From assembly GCA_000421085.1 (NCBI GenBank), contig ATWE01000025.1, positions 1 to 58,405 of the forward strand: 58,405 bases of DNA. The letters run 5' to 3'. This DNA is from Ensifer sp. USDA 6670. Its GTDB lineage: Bacteria; Pseudomonadota; Alphaproteobacteria; Rhizobiales; Rhizobiaceae. A program made the translations under genes and the position numbers. The notes beneath the pieces were generated by a model. The model did no database searches, was not told the origin of the DNA, and saw only the letters and a list, made by a program, of their open reading frames with translations. Within the stretch, counting starts at the first letter, position 1. Each line of letters opens with the position of its first letter. Shown here piece after piece: positions 45,142 through 52,670 of this stretch.

Positions 45142-45354
45142 CGGCTGGTCGCTATTCACCCATTTCCGATTGGAAACGGTCGTCATGCGCGACTGGCGGC
45201 TGATCTTCTGATTCAGCGCCTTGGAGGAGAGCCTTTCAGTTGGGGCGACGGTAGTCTAGCCGAGGTCGGTGAACTGCGCGCACGTTACGTGGCAGCACTA
45301 CGCGCAGCGGACAATCATGACATCGGGCCGCTGCTGAAATTCGCGCGCAATTAA
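45142..45354 (+). pseudogene. Fic-domain protein, C-terminal remnant (mobile mystery protein B-like)
   Basis: The frame (from about 45142, ending at the TAA at 45354) encodes RLVAIHPFPIGNGRHARLAADLL, i.e. the Fic motif HPFxxGNGRxxR at 45157, then GGEPFSWGDGSLAEVG and ARYVAALRAADNHDIGPLLKFAR. This is the C-terminal half of a mobile-mystery-protein-B type Fic AMPylase. The N-terminal half, start codon and inhibitory helix are missing. Confidence 0.7.
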
Positions 45355-45467
45355 GTGCTGTTTCGCTGCGTCACGTGCTTTCGAATCGGAGCTGACCCGG
45401 CATGGTTGTACGAGGCGGTCGGCGCGGTCGGTATAGTCATGCTCATGCATGAGCATCAGTTCCGGAG

Positions 45468-45491
45468 TTCCGGACGATACATTATGCGATC
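45468..45491 (+). repeat. Dispersed 24-bp repeat, copy C
   Basis: TTCCGGACGATACATT followed by ATGCGATC. A second GTTCCGGA lies immediately upstream, forming a short tandem. It lies between the Fic remnant and the 3' end of a LysR gene. Confidence 0.6.
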
Positions 45492-45509
45492 TTCGCCCAA
45501 ACGCGTCCG

Positions 45510-46424
45510 CTAAGCAGCGACGATGGGCTCATCTACATCCTGGCTTTGAAAATGGTCGACCAGGAATCGGGCCGCAGGCCCTGGGGGCGTGTCGGTGCGA
45601 TACACTGCTTGGAGGCGATACGGGCCGCCTTTACAATCGGGAAGGTCGAGCTGCACGAGACGACCCGCCCCGATATCATCACGAACCATCGGTTCGGGCA
45701 TGTTGCCCCAGCCAATGCCCTCTTTGAGAAGCATATGTTTTGCCCCCAGGTCGGCCAGACGCCACGTGTGATTCCCGACAACAGCGAACTCATGTCCCTG
45801 GGTGAGCGGAGACCTGTCGGTCAGGACCAACTGGATGTGTCTTCGTGCAGCCCCGGGCGGATGTGAACCGCCCGCCAGCGGATGGTCAGGGGAGGCAACC
45901 GGTATCAGTTTGACGAACCCCACGCCGATGCGTTCAAGCCCGGCGATTTCGACATCGAGTGGGCCGCTAATGCCGATCCCGGCGTTTCGGTTCAGCACCA
46001 TCTGCGTGACCGCTCCCAGCGCCTCGACATACAAGCGAAGAGATACGCTCGGGAACTCCTTCCGAAAGGCCTTCAGTGCGTCCATGACGCGGGCGGCCGG
46101 CAGCATGACATCAAGTGCGAGGTGAACCTCCGGCTCCACGCCGCGGAGCATGCTCTTCACCTTGGCACGGAGATTATCGATACCATGAGCAACACTCTTC
46201 GCCTCAGCAAGGACGGTCCTGCCCTCTATGGTTAGCTGCGGCTTCTTCGTCGATAGCCGATCAAATAGCGTCACACCCAGTTGCGCTTCGAGATTGGCGA
46301 TCGTGTAGCTGATGACCGAGGTAGCTCGGTTCAGCTTACGAGAGGCGGCCGCGAAACTCCCTGTCTCGACCACAGTGATGAAGACTTTAAGCTGATCCAG
46401 TGTCGGCTGGCCGGGATCTGACAT
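45510..46424 (-). CDS. LysR family regulator, possible controller of the pirin/wrbA/doxX group
   Basis: 304 residues. The helix-turn-helix is LDQLKVFITVVETGSFAAASRKLNRATSVISYTIANLEAQLG, followed by a substrate-binding domain. It is divergent from the pirin gene. A repeated element (TTCGA-N6-CGATCGT) lies 1 base from its start codon and recurs upstream of other genes in the area, which is what an autoregulated LysR operator would look like (inference). Confidence 0.9.
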   Translation of the reverse strand: MSDPGQPTLDQLKVFITVVETGSFAAASRKLNRATSVISYTIANLEAQLGVTLFDRLSTKKPQLTIEGRTVLAEAKSVAHGIDNLRAKVKSMLRGVEPEVHLALDVMLPAARVMDALKAFRKEFPSVSLRLYVEALGAVTQMVLNRNAGIGISGPLDVEIAGLERIGVGFVKLIPVASPDHPLAGGSHPPGAARRHIQLVLTDRSPLTQGHEFAVVGNHTWRLADLGAKHMLLKEGIGWGNMPEPMVRDDIGAGRLVQLDLPDCKGGPYRLQAVYRTDTPPGPAARFLVDHFQSQDVDEPIVAA

Positions 46425-46469
46425 TTCGAATTCCTCGATCGTTTTCGCCGAAATTATCTGAGTTTTCCG
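46425..46469. promoter_or_regulatory. Candidate LysR-regulon element, copy 1 (lysR-pirin spacer)
   Basis: Starts TTCGA-N6-CGATCGT and continues to TTATC...TTTTC. It matches the copy at 49379 at 31 of 45 positions. It lies 55 to 99 bases before the pirin start codon and abuts the LysR start. Confidence 0.6.
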
Positions 46470-46523
46470 AAACGTCTAGCGGACTTATTTTTAGCTCATC
46501 GAAATGCAACCGCCGGAGCTGAC

Positions 46524-47420
46524 ATGTCCTATTTGTCGAACGCTGACATCGAGCTGGTTATTCTGCCCTCGAGCCGAGACCTCGGAGGTTTCGCCGTCCG
46601 CCGCGCACTTCCCGCCGCCATGCGCCAGATGGTCGGACCGTTCATATTTCTCGACAGCTTCGGACCGGTTCGCTTTGGAGCTGGCGAAGGGATCGATACC
46701 CGCCCTCATCCGCACATTGGACTATCGACCCTCACCTATCTTCTCGAAGGCGAACTGCTGCATCGTGACAGCGAGAGCTACGTGCAGTCGATCAGCCCAG
46801 GCGAAGTCAATCTGATGGTCGCCGGCTCCGGCATTGTTCACTCCGAACGGACGCCGGCGCACACTCGCAAGGACGGGGGGAAGCTCACAGGCTTACAGAG
46901 CTGGATCGCTCTTCCGAAACAATCTGAAGAGACAACACCACGTTTCCAGCACCTAAGCGCCAGCGAACTGCCGACGGTTAGTGGCGAGGGCATCAACATG
47001 AAGCTTCTCGCCGGCAACCTGCACGGCCGGCGCTCACCTGCCGCGACCTTCTCTGATCTGTTTTCCGCGGACATTCAGCTTCAGGCGGGGGCCCGGTACA
47101 GGATCGACGGCGAGCATATCGAGCGAGCGATCTTCGTCGTCAACGGTGCAATCGAGATCACCGGCCAGGACAGCACCCACGGCCCTGACCGTCTCATCGT
47201 TTTCAAGCCCGGCTCAGAAATCGTAGTGAAGGCGAGGGAGCCAGCCCGATTCCTCGCGTTTGGAGGAGAACCGCTTCCGGAAAAGCGTTTCATCCGCTGG
47301 AATTTCGTGGCCACCGATCAAGAGCGCATCCGCCATGCCGCCAATCTATGGCGCGAACGGCAATTCCCCGGCGTGCCGGGCGATGACGAGTTCATTCCCC
47401 TTCCCGACAACTTCAACTGA
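46524..47420 (+). CDS. Pirin family protein
   Basis: 298 residues, bicupin. Metal ligands of the N-terminal cupin are His62 and His64 (RPHPHIGLSTLTY), His106 and Glu108 (GSGIVHSERT). Bacterial pirins include quercetinases and redox-sensing proteins; the substrate here is unknown. Its stop is followed after 22 bases by the NADP-binding gene, so the two probably form one operon controlled from the LysR-pirin spacer. Confidence 0.92.
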   Translation: MSYLSNADIELVILPSSRDLGGFAVRRALPAAMRQMVGPFIFLDSFGPVRFGAGEGIDTRPHPHIGLSTLTYLLEGELLHRDSESYVQSISPGEVNLMVAGSGIVHSERTPAHTRKDGGKLTGLQSWIALPKQSEETTPRFQHLSASELPTVSGEGINMKLLAGNLHGRRSPAATFSDLFSADIQLQAGARYRIDGEHIERAIFVVNGAIEITGQDSTHGPDRLIVFKPGSEIVVKAREPARFLAFGGEPLPEKRFIRWNFVATDQERIRHAANLWRERQFPGVPGDDEFIPLPDNFN

Positions 47421-47442
47421 AAATCTCAGCAGGAGAACGACC

Positions 47443-48039
47443 ATGACGAAATATGCAATCATTGGTTCTGGCGCGATCGGCTCTGCACTGGCAGAACGTT
47501 TCCACGCCGCAGGCGTCGATGCGGTTATCGCCAATACACGCGGTCCGGCTTCGCTTCAGGCGATCACCGACAAGTTCGGCAGCACGGTGAAGGCTGTGGA
47601 ACTTGAGCATGCTCTGCAGTCCGACGTCGTTATTTTGGCAGTGCCGTATGACGCCTTACCGGAACTCGCCAAGAGAAAGTCAGCCTGGGATGGTCGCACC
47701 ATCGTCGACGCGACGAACGCTATTGATTTCCCGGCGTTCAAGCCGCGCGATCTCGGCGGCCGCCTGTCTTCGGAAATCGTCGCCGAGCTGTTCCCCGGTG
47801 CGCAGCTGGTGAAGGCCTTCAACACGCTCCCGGCCGCTGTTCTGGCTGCGGATCCGGTCAAGCAAAGCGGTAGACGCGTGTTGTTCCTTTCCGGCAATTC
47901 TCCGGAAGCGAGCGAGAAGGTCGCTGACCTGATCGCTCGCCTGGGTTTTGCACCGTCCGATCTCGGCAGCTTCAAAGCTTCCGGCTCTCTGCAGCATTTC
48001 GGACAGCCGCTCGTCGCTCTGAACCTGCTGAAGGATTGA
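47443..48039 (+). CDS. NADPH-dependent F420-reductase-like protein (NAD(P)-binding)
   Basis: 198 residues from the ATG at 47443 with AGGAGAACG upstream. It contains one NADP-binding Rossmann domain (YAIIGSGAIGSALAERF) and the NpdG-like core VELEHALQSDVVILAVPYDALPEL...GRTIVDATNAID and LVKAFNTLPAAVLAADPV. These proteins reduce flavins or flavin-like cofactors with NADPH; bacterial homologues are often paired with redox-stress genes. Second gene of the pirin operon. Confidence 0.88.
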   Translation: MTKYAIIGSGAIGSALAERFHAAGVDAVIANTRGPASLQAITDKFGSTVKAVELEHALQSDVVILAVPYDALPELAKRKSAWDGRTIVDATNAIDFPAFKPRDLGGRLSSEIVAELFPGAQLVKAFNTLPAAVLAADPVKQSGRRVLFLSGNSPEASEKVADLIARLGFAPSDLGSFKASGSLQHFGQPLVALNLLKD

Positions 48040-48047
48040 CGAACGGA

Positions 48048-48068
48048 GCCGCCCGCCCGTCGGGCGGC
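48048..48068 (+). terminator. Possible hairpin terminator after the pirin operon
   Basis: GCCGCCCG (48048-48055) can pair with CGGGCGGC (48061-48068), loop of 5. Only a weak T-rich tail follows (CCCTCTTA), so termination would be imperfect. Confidence 0.45.
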
Positions 48069-48113
48069 ATCCCTCTTAGGTCCACGAGGTCCCCATGCTG
48101 CTTGAATCTCCCA

Positions 48114-48131
48114 TTCGAACAGTGCGATCGT
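48114..48131 (+). promoter_or_regulatory. Candidate LysR-regulon element, copy 2 (partial)
   Basis: TTCGA-N6-CGATCGT with the same spacing as copies 1 and 3; similarity fades after the second half-site. Upstream of an AraC-type pseudogene. Confidence 0.45.
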
Positions 48132-48199
48132 CGGAAACCGCGATACCGATGGAGCCAGCGACTGAGTTCAGAATGACCTAACCAGGTTGTCGGCATCGA

Positions 48200-48860
48200 A
48201 TGTCGCTAGTTTTCTGGCAAGCACCGCAATTCGAAACACAGATGATTGAGCGGCTGGCCAGCATGCCGGCAAACAACGCGACGGTCGATGGGGTAACCGA
48301 GACCGGAATTGCACGGTTGAACATTCTGCGTTCAATCACACCGACCGAACCGATCCCCATCCTTCATGAGCCAGCTGTTTGTTTCGTGGCCTCAGGGTCG
48401 CAAGCAGACGACGCTTGCGCACGAAGCTTACGTCTACGCGCCGATGAAGTTCCTCATTGTGAGCCTTGATCTGCCCACCGCCGGCCAGATCCTCAGCGCC
48501 TCCCGCGATCAACCCTAACTATGTCTGCGCCTTGTCCTTGAGCCCGCGGCCATCGCCGATGTGATGGGCGCAGCGGCATCCGCAACGAGGCGCCGCAGCG
48601 CGGCATCGCGGTCAGCGATGTGCCGACAGAGCTTCTTGGCGCAGGCATTCGCCCGACGGAACTGCTCGAGTCCGGCCGCGCCAGCGATCGAGCGGTCCTG
48701 GCACCTCTTGCCGAACGGGAAATTCTCTATCGCCTGCTTTTGGAAGACCAAGGCGACCGTCTTCATCAGATCGAAATGGCGGAGAGCAAGCTCAGTCCGG
48801 GCAATAGAGCATTACGAAACCGAAGCGACACTGTCAGCACCGCCCTCTATCGGATCCTAT
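48200..48860 (+). pseudogene. AraC family regulator, interrupted
   Basis: The AraC N-terminal ligand domain is readable in pieces. The first reads ARLNILRSITPTEPIPILHEPAVCFVASG. After a frame change comes KQTTLAHEAYVYAPMKFLIVSLDLPTAGQILSASRDQP, followed by a TAA where a Tyr is expected (P-Y-LCLRL). After another shift comes RGIAVSDVPTELLGAGIRPTEL...LAPLAEREILYRLLLEDQGDRLHQIEMAESKLS. The DNA-binding domain is lost. Three lesions make it a clear pseudogene. Confidence 0.8.
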
Positions 48861-49012
48861 TCTTCCAGGTCAGCCGCAGATGTCCTGCGCAAGCGAGCCG
48901 CTTCGACGCGGAGCATCGCTTCAAAGGCGGTCGCGTAGTCCGCCCCGAATTCGCATTGATCGGTGTAGCCCGAAGATCTGGCAGCGCCTTCCGGCGGCAC
49001 GCCGAGGGACAT
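48857..49012 (-). CDS. Small ORF of unknown function
   Basis: 51 codons with AGGAGG nine bases before the ATG. Encodes MSLGVPPEGAARSSGYTD then a helix AFEAMLRVEAARLRR and an acidic end. It overlaps the end of the AraC pseudogene on the other strand. No family recognised; the good ribosome site is the only support. Confidence 0.3.
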   Translation of the reverse strand: MSLGVPPEGAARSSGYTDQCEFGADYATAFEAMLRVEAARLRRTSAADLEE

Positions 49013-49026
49013 CAGCGCCGGGCCTC

Positions 49027-49200
49027 CTAAAGTCGCAGCATCCTTTTACAATTTTCGGGTGTGTATCCGGTTAGCCTGCAAATATTCGCCCGAAACGAAC
49101 GAGTTGTCATTCCCGCGTGATCGGCCAGGCGGTGCAGCGGGCTTTCCTTGCGAAAACGACGGCGGAGATAATTCACCACTCTACAGTTCGGGCGCTTACT
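49027..49200 (-). pseudogene. AraC-type HTH-like remnant
   Basis: Codons read YLRRRFRKESPLHRLADHAGM and then RSFRANICRLTGYTPENCKRML before a stop. The pattern (two helices with a turn, then L-T-G-x-x-P) resembles the first helix-turn-helix of AraC regulators. No other part of the protein is present. A short match, so moderately uncertain. Confidence 0.4.
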
Positions 49201-49240
49201 GAGTTCGAGATAGCCAATTGACGGAACGCAGGAGCATACA

Positions 49241-49429
49241 ATGGTCGAGAACAATCACCCTTACGCAGGCATGTGGATTACCGCCGACGGCCGCCACAAT
49301 CTTCTGCCCAACGGACGATACGACGAGGCCTGGACACCGTCTTCAGTCGTTCGGCACGGATGGGAAAAGCTCCAACATTTCGATTTTTTCGATCGTAAGC
49401 GACCATTTTATCCGGCTTTTCTGAAATGA
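49241..49429 (+). pseudogene. Atu4866-like protein, truncated
   Basis: Sixty-two codons start with the conserved Atu4866 N-terminus: NNHPYAGMWITADGRHNLLPNGRYDEA. The family normally continues with about 50 more residues of its own pattern. Here the sequence changes after DEA and runs into DNA that is also the wrbA promoter element, so the C-terminal half is lost. Probably not functional. Confidence 0.6.
49379..49421 (+). promoter_or_regulatory. Candidate LysR-regulon element, copy 3 (wrbA)
   Basis: TTCGA-TTTTTT-CGATCGT then ATTTTATCC and GCTTTT. It matches the doxX copy at 33 of 43 positions and lies 62 to 104 bases before the wrbA ATG. It overlaps the end of the Atu4866 remnant. Confidence 0.65.
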
Positions 49430-49482
49430 ACGAAACCCGCACTTTGGCTTCATCGAAACCAAGACTCGACGGAGACAAGCAA

Positions 49483-50091
49483 ATGACCAAGGTTCTCGTT
49501 CTCTACTATTCGTCCTACGGCCATATCGAGACGATGGCTGCTTCGATCGCTGAAGGCGCTCGAAGCACCGGCGCAGAGGTCACGATCAAGCGGGTGCCGG
49601 AGACTGTGCCGCTCGAAATCGCTGACAAGGCTCACTTCAAGATCAATCAGGTAGCGCCAGTCGCGACCGTGGCTGAACTCGCCGACTACGATGCAATCAT
49701 TGTCGGTACCGGAACCCGCTTCGGCCGCATGTCGTCGCAGATGGCAGCCTTTCTCGATCAGGCTGGCGGCCTTTGGGCGCGCGGTGCCCTGAACGGCAAG
49801 GTGGGCGCGGCTTTCACTTCCACCGGCACACAACATGGTGGCCAGGAAACCACCCTGTTTTCGATCATCACAAACCTAATGCATTTCGGCATGGTCATCG
49901 TCGGCTTGCCCTACAGCCACCAGGGACAGATGAGCGTGGAAGAGATTGTTGGCGGCGCTCCCTATGGCGCAACCACAATTGCCGGTGGCGACGGCTCCCG
50001 TCAGCCTTCACAGATCGATCTTCAAGGTGCCTTCCATCAGGGCGAGATCGTCGCCCGCACCGCAGCCGCACTCGTCGCGGCACGCGTCTAA
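49483..50091 (+). CDS. wrbA: NAD(P)H:quinone oxidoreductase, WrbA family
   Basis: 202 residues from the ATG at 49483 with GGAGAC upstream; the longer frame starts inside the Atu4866 remnant. The flavodoxin-like FMN site is seen in [35 protein letters not shown] and the [13 protein letters not shown] loop, all typical of WrbA. WrbA reduces quinones by two electrons, avoiding semiquinones. It is followed after 62 bases by a broken SDR gene. Confidence 0.93.
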   Translation: MTKVLVLYYSSYGHIETMAASIAEGARSTGAEVTIKRVPETVPLEIADKAHFKINQVAPVATVAELADYDAIIVGTGTRFGRMSSQMAAFLDQAGGLWARGALNGKVGAAFTSTGTQHGGQETTLFSIITNLMHFGMVIVGLPYSHQGQMSVEEIVGGAPYGATTIAGGDGSRQPSQIDLQGAFHQGEIVARTAAALVAARV

Positions 50092-50153
50092 CCTACCCCA
50101 AAAATCCAGCTCGAACCAGATCAGCCCATCCGATCGGTTGGCAAGGAGAAGTC

Positions 50154-50779
50154 ATGCCTTCGCTGTTCTCAAACAAGGTCGTCGCAGTCACCGGCGCAGG
50201 TTCCGGAATTGGTCGCGCCATCGCGCGCGGCCTGGCCCAGCAAGGGGCGACTGTGCATATCGCCGATCGCGATGCTAACGGACTGGCGGAAACCGCCGAG
50301 CTGATCCGCGCTGAAGATAGCCGGGCGTTCACCACCGAATTCGACGTATCTGACGAACGCCAGATGGTAGGCTGGATCGAGCAGATCCGCTCCACATCCG
50401 ACCGACTGGATGCGGCCTTCAACAATGCCGGCATCACTGGTCCGGCAAAGGCGTGCAGGGCCTGACCCGTGTTGTCGCGATGGAAAATGCAGCGCATGGC
50501 ATCCGTGTCAACGCGATTGCGCCCGGCTGGACCGAAACGCCAATGGTCGCGGCGAACAGTCAGCAGAACCCGGCGTTTGCGGCGCTCGCTCAGAACGCCA
50601 TTCCTGCCAAACGCGGCGGCAAGCCGGAGGAAATCGCGGCCGCGGCAATCTGGCTCGCCTCCGACGCCGCCTCCTATGTCACCGGGCACATGCTGACCGT
50701 CGATGGCGGCATGACCATTGGTGGTTTTGAACTCTGGCACCGAATCTCGAAAGGAAAATCCCATGTCAGACGTACTTGA
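50154..50779 (+). pseudogene. SDR-family gene with internal deletion and frameshift
   Basis: The first part encodes VAVTGAGSGIGRAIARGLA and NNAGITGPAK, then leaves frame. The second frame resumes at KGVQGLTRVVAMENAAHGIRVNAIAPGWTETPM and ends near DAASYVTGHMLTVDGG. About 60 residues between NNAG and KGVQGL are missing, including the catalytic Tyr of YxxxK, so no active enzyme can form. The two ends join precisely, which looks like a deletion of internal DNA. Confidence 0.8.
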
Positions 50780-51209
50780 CGCATTGAAAGCAGTCGTCCG
50801 CCGCAACACACTCGAAGTGCAGTCCGGCGGCAACTTCGAACTTTTCGACGAGCTTTTCGCCGACGACTTTCTGGACCACACGCCGCAGCCAGGCGGGACG
50901 CCAGACAAGGAAGGAGCGCGTCGCCTTTACCACGCGCTGCGCGAAGCCTTCCCGGACTTCCACGCCGAAATTCACTGGCAAGCGGTCGATGGCGACATTG
51001 TGACGACCTTCAAGACCTACCACGGCACGCACCAAGGCGTCGTTCTTGGAATTGAGCCAACGGGCCGGAAGATCAAGTTCGAGACCGTCGATGCCATGCG
51101 GATTCGCAACGGCAAGATCGCCGAACACTGGGGCGTGGCCAACCTCTACTACCTCCTGCAGCAACTCGACGCCCTGCCCTCCTCGGCCCCCAAAGTGCCG
51201 GAACATTAA
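50763..51209 (+). CDS. SnoaL-like polyketide cyclase family protein
   Basis: 148 residues from the ATG at 50763 (GAAAGGAAAATC upstream). It is a NTF2-like alpha+beta barrel of SnoaL type: FELFDELFADDFLDHTPQPGGTPDKEGARRLYHALREAFPDFHAEI, then FKTYHGTHQGVVLGIEPTGRKIKFETVDAMRIRNGKIAEHWGVAN. These act as cyclases, isomerases or small-molecule binding proteins; the function is not predictable. It lies between two SDR genes and precedes the intact SDR by 11 bases. Confidence 0.85.
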   Translation: MSDVLDALKAVVRRNTLEVQSGGNFELFDELFADDFLDHTPQPGGTPDKEGARRLYHALREAFPDFHAEIHWQAVDGDIVTTFKTYHGTHQGVVLGIEPTGRKIKFETVDAMRIRNGKIAEHWGVANLYYLLQQLDALPSSAPKVPEH

Positions 51210-51220
51210 GGATCGCTACA

Positions 51221-51997
51221 ATGAGCAACAGTAACATTCTCGACGGCAAGGTCGTCATCGTAACCGGCGCATCGAGCGGCATTGGGCGTGCGATCGCCAT
51301 CCGGGCTGCCGAACATGGCGCCAAAGCCGTTATCGTCTCGGACGTCGTGGAAGCACCGCGCGAAGGCGGTGAACCAACTGCCTCCGAGATCAGAAAGCTG
51401 GGAGCACAGTCCGTTTTCGTCAAAGCAGACGTCAGCCGCAAGGCTGACAACGACGCGCTGGTTCAGGCAGCAGAAGAATTCGGCGGCGTCGATGTCATGG
51501 TCGCGAATGCAGGCATCACACTGAAAACCGACGGGGCCGAGGTTCCCGAAGACGATTATCGCCGCCTGATGTCTGTCAATCTCGATGGCCCGCTGTTCGG
51601 CGCTCAGGCTGCTGCGCGTCAGATGAAGACCTTGAACAAACAGGGAAGTATCGTCCTCATGGCGAGCATGGGCGGCATCTCGGGCGCCGGGATCACCGTT
51701 GCCTATTCGACAAGCAAGGGCGGCGTTGTGCTGATGGCCAAATCTTTGGCTGATGCTCTTGGCCCCGACGGTATCCGCGTCAATGCAGTCGCACCCGGCA
51801 CCATCGACACGGAGCTTCTTCGCACGAGCCCCGGTATCGCGCAGGCCTCCGAGGGCTTTCGCCAAAGGACACCGTTGCGGCGGCTGGGCAAACCGGCCGA
51901 AGTCGGAGATGCTGTCGCTTTCCTTGGCTCGGACCTGTCGAGCTATGTGTCAGGCACTGCGCTCCTGGTGGACGGAGGATTGCTCTCCGTCATCTGA
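51221..51997 (+). CDS. SDR family oxidoreductase (glucose 1-dehydrogenase-like)
   Basis: 258 residues. The cofactor motif is [13 protein letters not shown], followed by NAGITLK. The catalytic YxxxK is in VAYSTSKGG, and the C-terminus has SYVSGTALLVDGG. All catalytic residues are present. AAGGATCGC precedes the ATG. It forms a transcript with the SnoaL-like gene. A strong hairpin terminator follows 20 bases after the stop. Confidence 0.92.
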   Translation: MSNSNILDGKVVIVTGASSGIGRAIAIRAAEHGAKAVIVSDVVEAPREGGEPTASEIRKLGAQSVFVKADVSRKADNDALVQAAEEFGGVDVMVANAGITLKTDGAEVPEDDYRRLMSVNLDGPLFGAQAAARQMKTLNKQGSIVLMASMGGISGAGITVAYSTSKGGVVLMAKSLADALGPDGIRVNAVAPGTIDTELLRTSPGIAQASEGFRQRTPLRRLGKPAEVGDAVAFLGSDLSSYVSGTALLVDGGLLSVI

Positions 51998-52017
51998 CTT
52001 CTCGACCCTCCGGTCGG

Positions 52018-52049
52018 ACCCGCGCCCTCAAAAGCGCGGGTTTTTCTTT
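52018..52049 (+). terminator. Rho-independent terminator after the SDR gene
   Basis: Stem ACCCGCGC (52018-52025) pairs with GCGCGGGT (52034-52041), 8 bp, 8-base loop, followed immediately by TTTTCTTT. A textbook intrinsic terminator for the wrbA-downstream unit. Confidence 0.85.
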
Positions 52050-52059
52050 GCCCCCATCG

Positions 52060-52102
52060 TTCGATTTTATCGACGATAATCTGCGATTTTATCCAGCTTT
52101 TT
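52060..52102 (+). promoter_or_regulatory. Candidate LysR-regulon element, copy 4 (doxX)
   Basis: TTCGA-TTTTAT-CGACGAT then ATTTTATCC and GCTTTT. It matches the wrbA copy at 33 of 43 positions; the second half-site differs by insertion of a base. It lies 77 to 119 bases before the doxX ATG. Confidence 0.6.
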
Positions 52103-52178
52103 CGTTCGCTCGGATGATGGCAATTTCTCCTCACGACGCAGCCACGGTGGCTACGCCCCAAACTTAAGGAGAACGTCC

Positions 52179-52613
52179 ATGTCTTATTCCGATGCAATCG
52201 CTCAGCGCGTTGAAACTCTCTCCCATTCGGCCCTCATCAACGGCGTTACGCCTCTCACCGGCCGTGTCCTTCTGGCGGCAATCTTCCTTCTGTCCGGTAT
52301 CAGCAAGATCTCTGATCCAGCTGGAACGATCGGCTATATCAATATGGTTGGCCTGCCCTTCCCGCCGCTGTCATACGGCGCAGCCGTCGTGACTGAAATC
52401 CTCGGCAGCATTGCCCTGATCCTCGGCTTCCAGACCCGCATCGTCGCTGTGATCCTTGCCCTGTTCAGCGTCGCCACGGCACTGACATTCCACAACAACC
52501 TCAGCGACCTGAACCAGTTCATCCACTTCTTCAAGAACATTGCAATGGCCGGTGGTCTGCTGCAGGTCGTGGCGTTCGGCGCGGGCCGATACAGCCTCGA
52601 CGCCCGCCGCTAA
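52179..52613 (+). CDS. DoxX family membrane protein
   Basis: 144 residues with four hydrophobic segments. The pattern TPLTGRVLLAAIFLLSGISKISDPAGTIGYINMVGLPFP, then VVTEILGSIALILGFQTRIVAVILALFSVATALTFHNN, is that of DoxX. Members of the family are quinol-linked membrane proteins or redox partners. AAGGAGAACG precedes the ATG. It is a single-gene unit followed by a terminator, with its own copy of the LysR-like element. Confidence 0.9.
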   Translation: MSYSDAIAQRVETLSHSALINGVTPLTGRVLLAAIFLLSGISKISDPAGTIGYINMVGLPFPPLSYGAAVVTEILGSIALILGFQTRIVAVILALFSVATALTFHNNLSDLNQFIHFFKNIAMAGGLLQVVAFGAGRYSLDARR

Positions 52614-52635
52614 GCGAAGCACTCGATCAAAGGAA

Positions 52636-52670
52636 AAGCCCGAACGTTGGTCCGGGCTTCTCGCGTTTTT
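52636..52670. terminator. Rho-independent terminator between doxX and the converging SDR gene
   Basis: AAGCCCG (52636-52642) pairs with CGGGCTT (52653-52659), 10-base loop, followed by TCTCGCGTTTTT. It serves the doxX transcript and lies at the end of the converging minus-strand SDR gene. Confidence 0.75.
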
